From positions 2,397,001-2,461,000 of the forward strand of contig NZ_CP046908.1 of assembly GCF_009789575.1 (NCBI RefSeq): a DNA stretch of 64,000 nucleotides, read 5' to 3'. The translations under genes and the position numbers were made by a program. Under the pieces are notes generated by a model, which made no database searches, was not told the origin of the DNA, and was given only the letters and a program-made list of their open reading frames with translations. Each line of letters starts with the position of its first letter. Position 1 is the stretch's first letter. Shown here piece by piece: positions 27,610 to 38,372 of the stretch. Source of the stretch: Stappia indica (GTDB taxonomy: Bacteria; Pseudomonadota; Alphaproteobacteria; Rhizobiales; Stappiaceae).

Positions 27610-28635
27610 GTGAGCACAGCCGAGGCGACCGTGCGACGGCCCGTCTTTGTCGAGATCCTCGAGCGCCTCGCCGCCCAGCGCGGCGCGCGCATCGAGACCG
27701 AACCGCTCTACGGCTATGCCGGGGCGGTGATCGATGCGGTTGGCCGCCGGCATTTCTTCAAGGGCACCCATTTCGACATCAACCGGGCGGGCGCTGCCGC
27801 CCTTGCCCGCGACAAGGACTATGCCGGCCGCTTCCTGGCGGCCGCCGGGCTCGCGACCCCGCGCGGCGTGCTGCTGCACGGGCCGCGCCGCACCGTCCAG
27901 CTTTCCCTCAAGAACCCGTTAGTCGCCGCCCGCCTGCCGGACCGCGCGGCCGCGCATGCCTTCGCCGAGGAGGTCGGCTATCCCCTTTTCGCCAAGCCGA
28001 ACGAGGGATCGGAGGGCGACGGGGTGACCCGCGTCGGCGATGCCGCCGGCCTCGACCTTGCCCTCGATGCGCTGCTGGCGCTGCACGACCGGGTGCTGGT
28101 GCAGCAGGCGGTCGCCGGCGAGGACCTGCGCGTCGTCGTGCTCGACGGCAGGGTCAAGGCCGCCTTCGCGCGTCGCCCGCTGTCGGTCACAGGCGACGGC
28201 GCCAGCCCGCTTTCCGCGCTGATCGCCGCTCGGCTTGCGGAGTTCGCCAGCGACGGCAAGGGCGCGCGCATCGCCGCCGACGACCCCCGCATTCTCAGCG
28301 AGCTCGCCGCCTCGGGCTTCACGCCGGACAGCATCGCGGAAAAAGGCGCGACCATCGCCCTGCTGGCCAATGCCAACCTGTCGACCGGCGGCAGCGCCAG
28401 CGACATCACCGACACGCTCAATCCCGCCGCCGCTGATGCCGCGATCCGCGCCGCCGCGGCGCTCGGCCTGCGCTTTGCCGGCGTCGACCTGCTCGCCGCG
28501 CCCGGTGCGCCGCCGGTGGTTCTGGAGGTCAATGCCGCCCCCGGCCTTGCCTATTTCCACCGCATGGGCCCGCAGGCCGCCGCCCGCGTCGAGGCGATCT
28601 ACGCCGACCTGCTGGACGCGCTGCTGGCGTCCTGA
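27610..28635 (+). CDS. ATP-grasp domain protein (cyanophycin-synthetase/glutathione-synthetase-like)
   Basis: A 341-residue protein starting with GTG at 27610. It has the ATP-grasp layout: a lid/ATP-binding segment FAKPNEGSEGDGVTRV (about 133-149), VLVQQAVAGEDLRVVVLDG, and the Mg-binding end FAGVDLL...PVVLEVNAAPGLAYFHRMG (about 290-320), where the last Asn of EVNAAPG is the metal ligand. Such enzymes join a carboxylate to an amine through an acylphosphate. The similarity in the last block is to CphA-type and RimK-type ligases, but no muramyl-ligase domain is present, so it is not a full cyanophycin synthetase. It lies 36 bp after lolA; substrate unknown. Confidence 0.75.
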   Translation: MSTAEATVRRPVFVEILERLAAQRGARIETEPLYGYAGAVIDAVGRRHFFKGTHFDINRAGAAALARDKDYAGRFLAAAGLATPRGVLLHGPRRTVQLSLKNPLVAARLPDRAAAHAFAEEVGYPLFAKPNEGSEGDGVTRVGDAAGLDLALDALLALHDRVLVQQAVAGEDLRVVVLDGRVKAAFARRPLSVTGDGASPLSALIAARLAEFASDGKGARIAADDPRILSELAASGFTPDSIAEKGATIALLANANLSTGGSASDITDTLNPAAADAAIRAAAALGLRFAGVDLLAAPGAPPVVLEVNAAPGLAYFHRMGPQAAARVEAIYADLLDALLAS

Positions 28636-28769
28636 GGGCTTTTCCGCCTTCCCTGCCATGAACGTCATCACCTCATGGTGTCGAGCTGGCGTCCCGGTCC
28701 GGCTTTGAAGAGGGCGACGATCTTTGGCAAGTCGGCGGGGAAAGCACACCGCCCGCCCCGCCCACAGAG

Positions 28770-28939
28770 TGTCGTCCCGGTTTCGGCGCAGCCGAAGACC
28801 GGGAACCAGTAACCCCGAACGGTTCGGCTCAGGCCGCAAGGTTGCCGCCGCAAGGCCGGAGGTTGCTGCCTGCGTGCCATCATTCGCCCCAGCGGATACT
28901 GGACGCCTGCCTGCGCAGGCGTGACAGCGGAGGGGGTGG
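28770..28939. repeat. Interspersed intergenic repeat R3, copy 2
   Basis: Matches 7732-7901 block for block (CGGTTTCGGCGCAGCCGAAG; AACCAGTAACCCCGAACGGT; GGACGCCTGCCTGCGCAGGC). Same orientation in the window. The outer thirds are close to identical; the centre has diverged. Confidence 0.85.
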
Positions 28940-28969
28940 CCAGGGCCGTCCCGCCTCACGCAAGCACAG

Positions 28970-29030
28970 CCCTCCCCCGCGTCTTCCCGGGCAAGCGAAG
29001 CGCGACCCGGGACCGACGAGCCGAAAGCCT
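28970..29030. repeat. Interspersed intergenic repeat R4, copy 1
   Basis: GCGTCTTCCCGGGCAAGCG followed by GCGACCCGGGACC, an inverted CCCGGG-based hairpin. Other copies are at 41677-41724 (inverted) and 56379-56438. Confidence 0.8.
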
Positions 29031-29130
29031 TCCGGTACTCCATAACCGCCCGGACCTCCCCGATCCCGGCTCGGCGCTGACGCGCCCTCCGGGAGGACGC
29101 GGGGACAGGCATCGGTTTCCCCAAAAGCAA

Positions 29131-29160
29131 AAGGGCCAGCGAATGCCGGCCCTTCTTTTT
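29131..29160 (-). terminator. Rho-independent terminator of acnA
   Basis: On the minus strand AAGGGCCGGCATTCGCTGGCCCTT forms a GC-rich stem followed by TTGCTTTTG; on the plus strand CTTTTT follows, so it may work both ways. It lies about 50 bp after the acnA stop. Confidence 0.8.
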
Positions 29161-29211
29161 CGTATCGCAGTGTCCGGACGCGCTCTGGCGAGCCGGAGCG
29201 CGGTCTCCAAA

Positions 29212-31962
<2,751 letters not shown>

Positions 31963-32355
31963 GGCTGGCGGTCCCCTTGTTGTCCTCGGGCGGATGCGGC
32001 CCCATGGCCGCCTGGCACCCAACGAATGCGCATCCCCGGCGGAAAGCGTCGTCTTGGGATACGCCGCCGGCCGGGTTTGCCGTCTCGCGTCTGCGGGCAC
32101 CTGGGTGCGCCGCGTGCGGGTTGGCGCCCGTATAGCGAATTTCGGCGCGCGGGGCCAGCGGTTAGCGGCGCGAGCCGTCTCGTCATTATGGCGAGGTCGC
32201 GCGGCCGGCAGGCGCGCCGGCAGCGACGCATTGCCGCTTGATCGCCGCCGGCCTGCATGCCATGCCTCGTCCTGCCGGGCGGACCATCCGTGCGGGCACG
32301 AAAACCGCCGCTGCCGGCCATGACCGGCCCGGCGCGCGCAGCAGATCCGGGGCCG
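31963..32355. other. acnA-ccmA divergent intergenic region
   Basis: About 390 bp with no credible gene. It must hold the promoters of acnA (minus) and the ccm operon (plus). A locally AT-richer CGTATAGCGAATTTCGG stretch at 32139-32155 reads as a possible -10 in either direction, but I see no well-spaced -35 for it. Confidence 0.4.
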
Positions 32356-33006
32356 ATGCGTCTTCTTGCCGAACAGCTTGCCTGCGACCGCGGAGGCCGC
32401 AGGGTCTTCGCAGGCCTCTCGCTCGCGGTCTCGAGCGGCGAGGCGATGGCCGTCACCGGACCGAACGGCGTCGGCAAGTCGAGCCTGCTGCGCGTGCTGG
32501 CGGGCCTGGTGCCGCCGGCCGAGGGCACGGTCCGCGTCGAGGGCGGCGAGGCGGAGGCCGAGCCTTTCGAGCATTGCCACTATGCCGGCCATCTCGACGC
32601 GGTGAAGCCGGCCCTCTCGGTCATCGAGAACCTTGCCTTCTGGCGCGACTTCCTGGCCGGGCTGCCGGCGCTCGGCGGTCTTTCCCCGCGTTCTCCGCAG
32701 GCGGCGCTCGACCTGCTCGGCATCGGCCACACCGCCGACCTGCCGGCCGCCTATCTGTCCGCCGGCCAGCGCCGCCGTCTGGCGCTCGCCCGGCTGCTGA
32801 CCATCCCGCGTCCCGTCTGGCTGCTCGACGAGCCGACCGCCGCGCTCGACGCCGCCTCGGAGGCGCAGCTGACCGAGCTGATGCGCGACCATGTCGCCGG
32901 CGGCGGCATCATTCTCGCCGCCACCCACCAGGCGCTCGGCCTCGACGGCTTGCTGAGGCTGCATCTCGAGGCTCCCGAGCCCGCCGACACGGAAATCCCG
33001 GCATGA
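32356..33006 (+). CDS. ccmA: Haem exporter ATP-binding protein CcmA
   Basis: A 216-residue ABC ATPase of the cytochrome c maturation system I. Walker A is GPNGVGKSS (35-43); the signature is [14 protein letters not shown] and Walker [12 protein letters not shown]; the switch His is in ATHQAL. With CcmB, CcmC and CcmD it releases haem-loaded CcmE from the membrane. The ATG at 32356 was chosen because homologues start MRLLAEQL; an upstream ATG at 32257 adds 33 non-conserved residues. Its stop overlaps the ccmB start (ATGA), so the two are translationally coupled. Confidence 0.95.
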   Translation: MRLLAEQLACDRGGRRVFAGLSLAVSSGEAMAVTGPNGVGKSSLLRVLAGLVPPAEGTVRVEGGEAEAEPFEHCHYAGHLDAVKPALSVIENLAFWRDFLAGLPALGGLSPRSPQAALDLLGIGHTADLPAAYLSAGQRRRLALARLLTIPRPVWLLDEPTAALDAASEAQLTELMRDHVAGGGIILAATHQALGLDGLLRLHLEAPEPADTEIPA

Positions 33007-33692
33007 CCGCGGCCGACCGCCCGCGCGGCTGGGTCGCCGCCCTGTTCTCCCGCGAGCTGCGCCTGTCGCTGCGCTCGGGCGGCGGCGCGCTGATCGGCGT
33101 GCTGTTCTTCCTGGCCGTCGTCACGGTCATTCCCTTCGGCGTCGGACCGGATCTCAACCTGCTCGCCCGCATCGGCCCGGCCGTGCTGTGGATCGGCGCC
33201 CTGCTCGCCACGCTGCTCGGCCTCGACCGCCTGTTCCAGGCCGACCGCGACGACGGATCGCTCGACCTCGTGCTGATGGCCGGCCGGCCGCTGGAGATCG
33301 TCGTGCTGATCAAGTGCCTCGCTCATTGGGCCGGCACCTGCCTGCCGCTGGTCGCCGCCGCCCCGGTTCTGGCGATCTTCCTCAACCTGGAGCCGCTGGC
33401 CATCGGCGCGGTGACGCTGACGCTGGCCGTCGGCACCCCGGCCCTGACGCTGATCGGCGCGGTCGGCGCGGCGCTGACCGTCAGCCTTCGCCGCGGCGGG
33501 CTGCTGCTGGCCGTGCTCGTGGTGCCCTTCTCGATACCCGTGCTGATCTTCGGGGTCAGCGCGTCCGGGGCGGCGGTGAGCGACCCGGCCCCCTTCCTGG
33601 CGCCGTTTCTCTATCTCTGCGCGGTCACGCTGATCACCGCCGTGGTCGGCCCCTTTGCCGCTGCGGCAGGCCTGCGCTTCTCCGCCGACTGA
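33003..33692 (+). CDS. ccmB: Haem exporter membrane protein CcmB
   Basis: A 229-residue inner-membrane protein with six predicted helices, beginning with the cytoplasmic amphipathic region [18 protein letters not shown] typical of Ccm[21 protein letters not shown] is the conserved loop that contacts CcmA. Four-base overlap with ccmA. ccmC follows after 66 bp. Confidence 0.95.
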   Translation: MTAADRPRGWVAALFSRELRLSLRSGGGALIGVLFFLAVVTVIPFGVGPDLNLLARIGPAVLWIGALLATLLGLDRLFQADRDDGSLDLVLMAGRPLEIVVLIKCLAHWAGTCLPLVAAAPVLAIFLNLEPLAIGAVTLTLAVGTPALTLIGAVGAALTVSLRRGGLLLAVLVVPFSIPVLIFGVSASGAAVSDPAPFLAPFLYLCAVTLITAVVGPFAAAAGLRFSAD

Positions 33693-33723
33693 GGGACACG
33701 CAAAGGTGTCGCATTCTCCCCGA

Positions 33724-33752
33724 TTGAAAGCAGGCTCCAGCGACACTAGAAC
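33724..33752 (+). promoter_or_regulatory. Possible internal sigma-70-type promoter before ccmC
   Basis: TTGAAA (33724-33729) and TAGAAC (33747-33752) are spaced by 17 bases in the ccmB-ccmC gap. Transcription would begin at or very near the ccmC ATG at 33759, giving a nearly leaderless message, so the match may be chance. Confidence 0.3.
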
Positions 33753-33758
33753 AGTTCC

Positions 33759-34517
33759 ATGGGATTGATGGATCTTGCCAACCCGACGCGCTTCATGTCG
33801 TTCTCCGGCCGGCTTCTGCCGTGGCTGGGAGGCGCCTGCGCGCTCGCCTTCGCCGCCGGGCTCTACATGACCTTCTTCGTCGCGCCCGACGACTACCAAC
33901 AGGGTGCCACGGTCAAGATCATGTTCCTGCATGTGCCGGCCGCCTGGCTCGCCATGATGTGCTACTCGATCATGGCGATCTCCGCGCTCGGCACCCTGGT
34001 GTGGAAGCATCCGCTCGCCGACGTCTCGGCACGCGCCGCCGCCCCCATCGGCGCGGCCTTCACCTTCCTGTCGCTGGTCACCGGCTCGCTCTGGGGCAAG
34101 CCGATGTGGGGCACTTACTGGGTCTGGGACGCGCGCCTGACCTCGGTCCTCGTGCTCTTCGTCATGTATCTGGGGCTGATCGCCCTGTGGCGGACGATGG
34201 AAGACCCGATCCGCGCCGGCAAGGCGGCGGCGGTCCTCACCCTGGTGGGCGCGGTCAACCTGCCGATCATCAAGTTCTCCGTCGACTGGTGGAACACGCT
34301 GCACCAGCCGGCCAGCGTGATGCGGCTCGACGGCCCGACCATCCATCCGACGATCCTCTGGCCGCTGCTGACGATGGCGCTCGCCTTCACCCTTCTGTTC
34401 CTCGTCATGCACCTGATGGCGATGCGCAACGAGATCCTGCGCCGCCGCCTGCGCACGCTGCAGCTCGGCGCCGCCAGCACCCGCGTCGCCGCGGCACGAC
34501 CACAGGCCGCCGAATGA
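33759..34517 (+). CDS. ccmC: Haem transporter CcmC
   Basis: A 252-residue haem-handling protein with six membrane helices and the tryptophan-rich periplasmic segment MWGTYWVWDARLTS (about 112-125), the WWD-type haem-binding motif. Haem-ligand histidines lie in FLHVPAAW and WWNTLHQPAS. CcmC loads haem onto CcmE. An internal ATG at 33768 (MDLANPTRF) is an alternative start. Its stop overlaps the ccmD start. Confidence 0.96.
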   Translation: MGLMDLANPTRFMSFSGRLLPWLGGACALAFAAGLYMTFFVAPDDYQQGATVKIMFLHVPAAWLAMMCYSIMAISALGTLVWKHPLADVSARAAAPIGAAFTFLSLVTGSLWGKPMWGTYWVWDARLTSVLVLFVMYLGLIALWRTMEDPIRAGKAAAVLTLVGAVNLPIIKFSVDWWNTLHQPASVMRLDGPTIHPTILWPLLTMALAFTLLFLVMHLMAMRNEILRRRLRTLQLGAASTRVAAARPQAAE

Positions 34518-34708
34518 CCGAGCTTCTCGACCTCGGAGCCCATGCGGGCTTCATCCTCGCCTGCTACGCGATCACGCTGGCGACCATCGTCGGCCTGTTC
34601 GCCTGGCTCGCCGCCGACCGCAGGACCCTCACCGCCGCACTGGCGAAGCTGGAGGCGGACGGCGTGCGCCGCCGTTCGAACGCGACTGCCTCCGGAGAGC
34701 GCGGATGA
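34514..34708 (+). CDS. ccmD: Haem exporter protein CcmD
   Basis: A 64-residue single-pass membrane protein; the helix is about 10-32 (AGFILACYAITLATIVGLFA), with a basic C-terminal cytoplasmic tail. Its length and place between ccmC and ccmG identify it. CcmD is needed to release holo-CcmE from the CcmABCD complex. It overlaps ccmC by four bases and ccmG by four bases. Confidence 0.93.
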   Translation: MTELLDLGAHAGFILACYAITLATIVGLFAWLAADRRTLTAALAKLEADGVRRRSNATASGERG

Positions 34709-35337
34709 GCACCGAACTGGAAACCAGGACCGAAACCGGCGGCCAGCCGGACGGCGCCCCCCCGCGCCGCCGCGTGCCCTTGCTGGCCTTGCTGCCGCTC
34801 ATCGTCTTCGGCCTGCTCGCCGTGCTGTTCCTGATCCAGCTGCTCAGCGGCAAGGACACCTCGCAGGTTCCCTCCGCCCTGATCGACAGGCCCGCACCCG
34901 AATTCTCGCTGCCGCCCGTGCCCGAGCTGGTCGACGGCGGCGCGCCCGTCCCCGGCGTTTCCCGCGCCGATCTCGTCGGCAAGGTCAGCATCGTCAACAT
35001 CTTCGCCTCCTGGTGCGTGCCCTGCCGCCAGGAGCATCCGCTGCTGGAGGAGCTTGCCCGCTCCGGCCAGGCGCAGATGATCGGCATCAACTACAAGGAC
35101 AAGGCGGAGAACGCCCGCCGCTTCCTCGGCACGCTCGGCAACCCCTATTCGCGCGTCGGCGCCGACGAGAACGGCCGCGCCGCCATCGAGTGGGGCGTCT
35201 ACGGCGTGCCCGAGACCTTCATCGTCGATGCCGCCGGCACCATCCGCTTCAAGTTCATCGGCCCGCTGTCGCCGGAAACCTACCGCGACGTCTTCCTGCC
35301 GCAGCTGGAAGACGTCCTGGCGAGCCCGAACGGCTGA
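34705..35337 (+). CDS. ccmG: Thiol:disulfide interchange protein CcmG/DsbE
   Basis: A 210-residue membrane-anchored thioredoxin that reduces apocytochrome c thiols for haem ligation. A single N-terminal helix (about 25-48) leads to the periplasmic domain with active site SWCVPCRQEHP (Cys104, Cys107) and the cis-proline segment YGVPETFIVD. The gene overlaps ccmD (ATGA-type). The operon lacks ccmE, ccmF and ccmH here, which must be elsewhere, as is normal in this group. Confidence 0.95.
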   Translation: MSTELETRTETGGQPDGAPPRRRVPLLALLPLIVFGLLAVLFLIQLLSGKDTSQVPSALIDRPAPEFSLPPVPELVDGGAPVPGVSRADLVGKVSIVNIFASWCVPCRQEHPLLEELARSGQAQMIGINYKDKAENARRFLGTLGNPYSRVGADENGRAAIEWGVYGVPETFIVDAAGTIRFKFIGPLSPETYRDVFLPQLEDVLASPNG

Positions 35338-35476
35338 CCCCGGAACCGCCGTTCCCGATTGCGTGATTTCAAGCCCTCGTGAGTGGCCTTCGCCTGCGAC
35401 CCAACCTATTGTCGGGGCTCTCGGGCTGCGGCATCCGCTGCGGTCGCCGCTTTCACAGGAATGGTCAGATCCCCCG

Positions 35477-36199
35477 ATGCGGGCACCGGCACATCTCATT
35501 CTGTCCGTCTTTCTGGCGCTGGCTGCGGCGCTCCCGGCAGCGCAGGCCGGCGAGCAGCGCGCCGTCGTCGAGCTGTTCACCAGCCAGGGCTGCTCCTCCT
35601 GCCCGCCGGCCGACAAGCTGATGGGCGAGCTCGCCCGCCGCGGCGATCTCGTCACCCTCACCTATCCCGTCGACTACTGGGATTATCTCGGCTGGCGCGA
35701 CACGCTCGCCTCGCCCGATTACGGCGCCCGCCAGCGCGCCTATGCGGAGGCGCGCGGAGATCGCGCCGTCTATACGCCGCAGATCGTCGTCAACGGCAGC
35801 GGCCATGTGGTCGGCAGCGACCGCAGCGCCCTGCAGGCCGAGCTGGACAAGCAGGCGCCTCTGCCGGTCACCGTCGATCTCGAGATGGCCGGCGATCTTC
35901 TCGAAGTCCATGTCGACGGCGCGTTGCCCGCTTCGGTGAAGATGGCGACGATCTATTTCGTCTTCGTCTCCCGCCCGGTCGAGGTGGAGATCGACCGCGG
36001 CGAGAACAGCGGCCGGAGCGTCACCTATCACCATGTGGTGCGCGGCATCCGCGCCATCGGCATGTGGGAAGGCGGGCCCGCCAGCTACCGCCTGCCGGCC
36101 AGCGAGATGCGCAAGATGAAGGCCGGCCATTGCGCCGTGCTGGTCCAGGTGGAGCCGGGCGGCCGGCCGGGCATGATCCTCGGCGCGGCGATGCAGTGA
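35477..36199 (+). CDS. DUF1223 family secreted thioredoxin-like protein
   Basis: A 240-residue precursor with a signal peptide (residues 1-25, ending AAQAG). The mature N terminus reads AVVELFTSQGCSSCPPADKL, with the CxxC pair at Cys39 and Cys42, then VDYWDYLGWRD and YTPQIVVNGSGHVVGSD. This is the DUF1223 family, a thioredoxin-like fold, biochemically uncharacterised, often close to acnA and ccm genes in Hyphomicrobiales. A redox role is an inference from the CxxC. The ATG at 35477 gives the signal peptide directly. Confidence 0.9.
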   Translation: MRAPAHLILSVFLALAAALPAAQAGEQRAVVELFTSQGCSSCPPADKLMGELARRGDLVTLTYPVDYWDYLGWRDTLASPDYGARQRAYAEARGDRAVYTPQIVVNGSGHVVGSDRSALQAELDKQAPLPVTVDLEMAGDLLEVHVDGALPASVKMATIYFVFVSRPVEVEIDRGENSGRSVTYHHVVRGIRAIGMWEGGPASYRLPASEMRKMKAGHCAVLVQVEPGGRPGMILGAAMQ

Positions 36200-36297
36200 A
36201 GAGGCCCGGCAGGTTTGTCTTGAGGGCAAAAAAGGGTTAGGGCTTTGCCCGCAATCGGGGCCCTCGTGTCCCGGACCACTTGCGAGGCTGCCCTTCC

Positions 36298-37185
36298 ATG
36301 ACCCTTCGCCTGCGCGTTGCGCTCGCCAGCATCTTCGTCGGCCTCGCCGTCCTCGCGCTGAAATACCTGGCCTATCGCTGGACCGGGTCGGTGGCGCTGT
36401 ATTCCGACGCGCTGGAATCGATCGTCAACGTCGCCTCCGCGATCGCCGCCTTCCTCGCCGTCTGGTTCGCCGCCAAGCCCGCCGACAGCAACCATCCTTA
36501 CGGCCACCACAAGGCCGAATACATGGCCGCCGTCCTCGTCGGCGTGCTGATCGTGCTGGCGGCCCTGTCCATCGGCCACGAGGCCTGGAAGAACTATCTC
36601 GACCCGCAGCCGGTCGATTTCACGCCGGAAGGCCTGGGGGTCAACGCGCTTGCCACCGTGCTCAACGGCATCTGGGCAACCGTCCTGGTGCGCATCGGCC
36701 GCGGCCATCGCTCCATGGCGCTGGTCGCCGACGGCAAGCATCTCTACACCGACGTCTTCTCCTCGCTCGGCGTGCTGGCCGGCGTCATCCTGGTGATGCT
36801 GACCGGCATTCGCGAGCTCGATTCGCTGCTGGCCGGCCTCGTCGCGCTCAACATCCTGTGGTCGGGCTGGGGGTTGATGAAGGAATCGCTCGGCGGGCTG
36901 ATGGACGAGGCGGTCGCCCCGGCGCTGCAGGACCGCATCCGCGAGGTCATTTCCACCTCCGCGGACGGGGCCATCGAGGCGCACGACCTGCGCACCCGCT
37001 CGGCCGGCCACGTCGTCTTCGTGGATTTCCACCTGGTCGTGCCGGCCGACATGACGGTCGAGCGCGCCCACGACATCTGCGACCGCATCGAGGCGGCGAT
37101 CTCCAAGGAGGTGCCGGGCGCGCGCACGACGATCCATGTCGAGCCCGAGCACAAGGCCAAGCATACCGGCATCGTGGTGATCTGA
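36298..37185 (+). CDS. Cation diffusion facilitator family metal exporter
   Basis: A 295-residue CDF transporter that exports divalent metals (Zn, Fe, Mn, Co or Ni) in exchange for protons. Six helices are seen; metal-site segments YSDALESIVNVAS (helix 2) and HLYTDVFSSLGVLAG (helix 5) match the D-x-x-x-D-type site, and HPYGHHKAEYMAA is the usual loop. The cytoplasmic C-terminal domain (about 205-295) has VVFVDFHLVVPADMTVERAH. Metal preference is not clear from these residues. The ATG at 36298 is the first plausible start. It ends 29 bp before the kinase remnant. Confidence 0.93.
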   Translation: MTLRLRVALASIFVGLAVLALKYLAYRWTGSVALYSDALESIVNVASAIAAFLAVWFAAKPADSNHPYGHHKAEYMAAVLVGVLIVLAALSIGHEAWKNYLDPQPVDFTPEGLGVNALATVLNGIWATVLVRIGRGHRSMALVADGKHLYTDVFSSLGVLAGVILVMLTGIRELDSLLAGLVALNILWSGWGLMKESLGGLMDEAVAPALQDRIREVISTSADGAIEAHDLRTRSAGHVVFVDFHLVVPADMTVERAHDICDRIEAAISKEVPGARTTIHVEPEHKAKHTGIVVI

Positions 37186-37213
37186 AGCTTCTCGCGCCGG
37201 GACGGCAGCCGGA

Positions 37214-37321
37214 TCAGCCCGCCCGCCCCGCAATCGCCCGGTCGAGGGCGGAGAACAGCGCCGCCGGCAGCACCGGCTTCTCCAGCAGCAGGTCGAAGCC
37301 CGACGGCCCCTCGCGCTCCTC
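37214..37321 (-). pseudogene. 3'-end remnant of a hybrid histidine kinase gene (repeat copy A)
   Basis: On the minus strand this fragment reads EEREGPSGFDLLLEKPVLPA followed by ALFSALDRAIAGRAG and TGA, the end of a receiver domain. It aligns to the 3' end of the intact kinase (38369-38459) without gaps over 91 bp, with 8 base differences, none of which changes the 28 shared codons apart from the stop (TGA versus TAG). The similarity stops abruptly near 37305-37321, where AT-rich sequence begins. It is either the left-over end of the resident gene or a remnant of a paralogue. Confidence 0.8.
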
Positions 37322-38368
37322 CTAAGGTTGAGTTGAGACCCGGAGTCTGTGCACTATACGAGCAGCTATCATCGGCTGCGGTAGACTTCTTTCGTGCAGG
37401 GGGCGGGAATGGAGAATTATAGCCAATACCGCCGAAATAACATCTCCCAGGTGTGAAGAATGATTGGAATCTTTGAAAAGTCCGCCTTTAAATCGAAGTT
37501 GTTTGCATGTTTCTTGGCTTTTCATTCATGCTCCGCAACCGGAAGAACATCGGCTGCGGATGATGTTGAATTTAAGTTGCAATTCCTAAACGAAGAAGAA
37601 GAAGAAGTAAATCCGAGATTGGATTTGAGTTACATACTTAGCAAGTGCCCTGATGACAGCAACGGATCCGTATTCGTTCGGCTTCGTAGTGGGCGATCGT
37701 TCGCAGTTCCTGTGGATCTTATATCGATTTTCAAACAAGAGATTGTAGAGCCGGCGGAGATTCAAGCGAATAACGTCGCACCCCCCGGATGTAAAGATAA
37801 CCCGTTTTACGTGAAGCTAATCAATTTAGTAATTAAGAGCCGGGAATTTGGTGGCTATACGGTAATATTATCGGATTCCCCAGGGGTATTAATGCTTTAC
37901 AACTCAACAGCCAGAGGATTCGAGCGCCTCTGCAGAAAATACCCCTCGAACAAGAAAATAATGAAAGGGATTACTGCGTGTTACGGGCCGGGAGAGGGGA
38001 ATAGATCGGCAGCTTATTATAGGACAGACCCCGTTGTTCATGGTTCAAATTTAAAGCCAATCTATTGGAGTTGCCCTGCTGCTATGCATAAGGATGGTGC
38101 AAGGCTCTACTGTACTGTCTGGTACATGTATGACGAGTATTTTGGTGTTCGCTATAGATATCATGAGACCAATATAACGCCAGATAAATTCATAAAATTC
38201 GACCGATACATTCAGTCGCAAGTTAGGTCCATAAGATACCCCGAAATCGACATGACGAAACCACGAGATTAAAATCCTAGATTACACGTGCGGAACTAGC
38301 AGAACTATGCCCCGGCGGATCATTGCCGGAAACGGACGCCGTTTCCGGCACAATTATGAGTCCACGAC
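37322..38368. mobile_element. AT-rich foreign insert with orphan gene and solo element end
   Basis: About 1.05 kb of visibly AT-richer DNA inside an otherwise GC-rich window. It starts where kinase remnant A breaks off and ends at the CTAG that forms the stop codon of the intact kinase gene. It holds one open reading frame (37460-38272) and, at the right, a terminal repeat (38317-38368) shared with the MITE at 59783-60051. No transposase or integrase is present. Confidence 0.65.
37460..38272 (+). CDS. Orphan hypothetical protein, probably exported
   Basis: A 270-residue protein I do not recognise. The N terminus (KSKLFACFLAFHSCSATGRT, then SAADD) resembles a weak signal peptide. The rest has no membrane helix, is mixed alpha/beta with an acidic patch (NEEEEEVNPR) and seven Cys after residue 50, and carries RLRSGRSFAVPVDLIS, RTDPVVHGSNLKPIYWSCP and YDEYFGVRYRYHETN. 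Codon use is AT-rich and unlike all neighbours. The ATG at 37460 follows CAGGTGTGAAGA. The gene fills the AT-rich insert. A cargo gene of unknown selective value is the most I can say. Confidence 0.65.
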   Translation: MIGIFEKSAFKSKLFACFLAFHSCSATGRTSAADDVEFKLQFLNEEEEEVNPRLDLSYILSKCPDDSNGSVFVRLRSGRSFAVPVDLISIFKQEIVEPAEIQANNVAPPGCKDNPFYVKLINLVIKSREFGGYTVILSDSPGVLMLYNSTARGFERLCRKYPSNKKIMKGITACYGPGEGNRSAAYYRTDPVVHGSNLKPIYWSCPAAMHKDGARLYCTVWYMYDEYFGVRYRYHETNITPDKFIKFDRYIQSQVRSIRYPEIDMTKPRD

Positions 38369-38372
38369 CTAG
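38317..38372 (-). repeat. Solo terminal repeat of the CTAG-flanked element
   Basis: Reading from the CTAG at 38369-38372 inward on the minus strand, GTCGTGGACTCATAATTGTG and the next 25 bases match the right end of the element at 60018-60047. An 11-bp hairpin (GCCGGAAACGG / CCGTTTCCGGC, 38325-38349) lies inside it. The partner end is not found at the other side of the insert. Confidence 0.75.

Larger units (their letters stand above)
28636..29211. other. Repeat-rich non-coding gap
   Basis: About 575 bp without a gene. It carries R3 (28770-28939), R4 (28970-29030), a CCGATCCCGGCTCGGCGCTG stretch near 29059-29078 that resembles the one at 7605, and the acnA terminator (29131-29160). Confidence 0.75.

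Noticed and set aside
29131-29160. Start of a small RNA gene in the acnA 3' region
   Set aside because: The hairpin is explained by terminator function for acnA; no promoter upstream on the plus strand.
31963-32964. N-terminal extension of acnA by about 330 codons
   Set aside because: The extension is low-complexity shadow of ccmA; a GTG with a ribosome site at 31962 gives the standard length.
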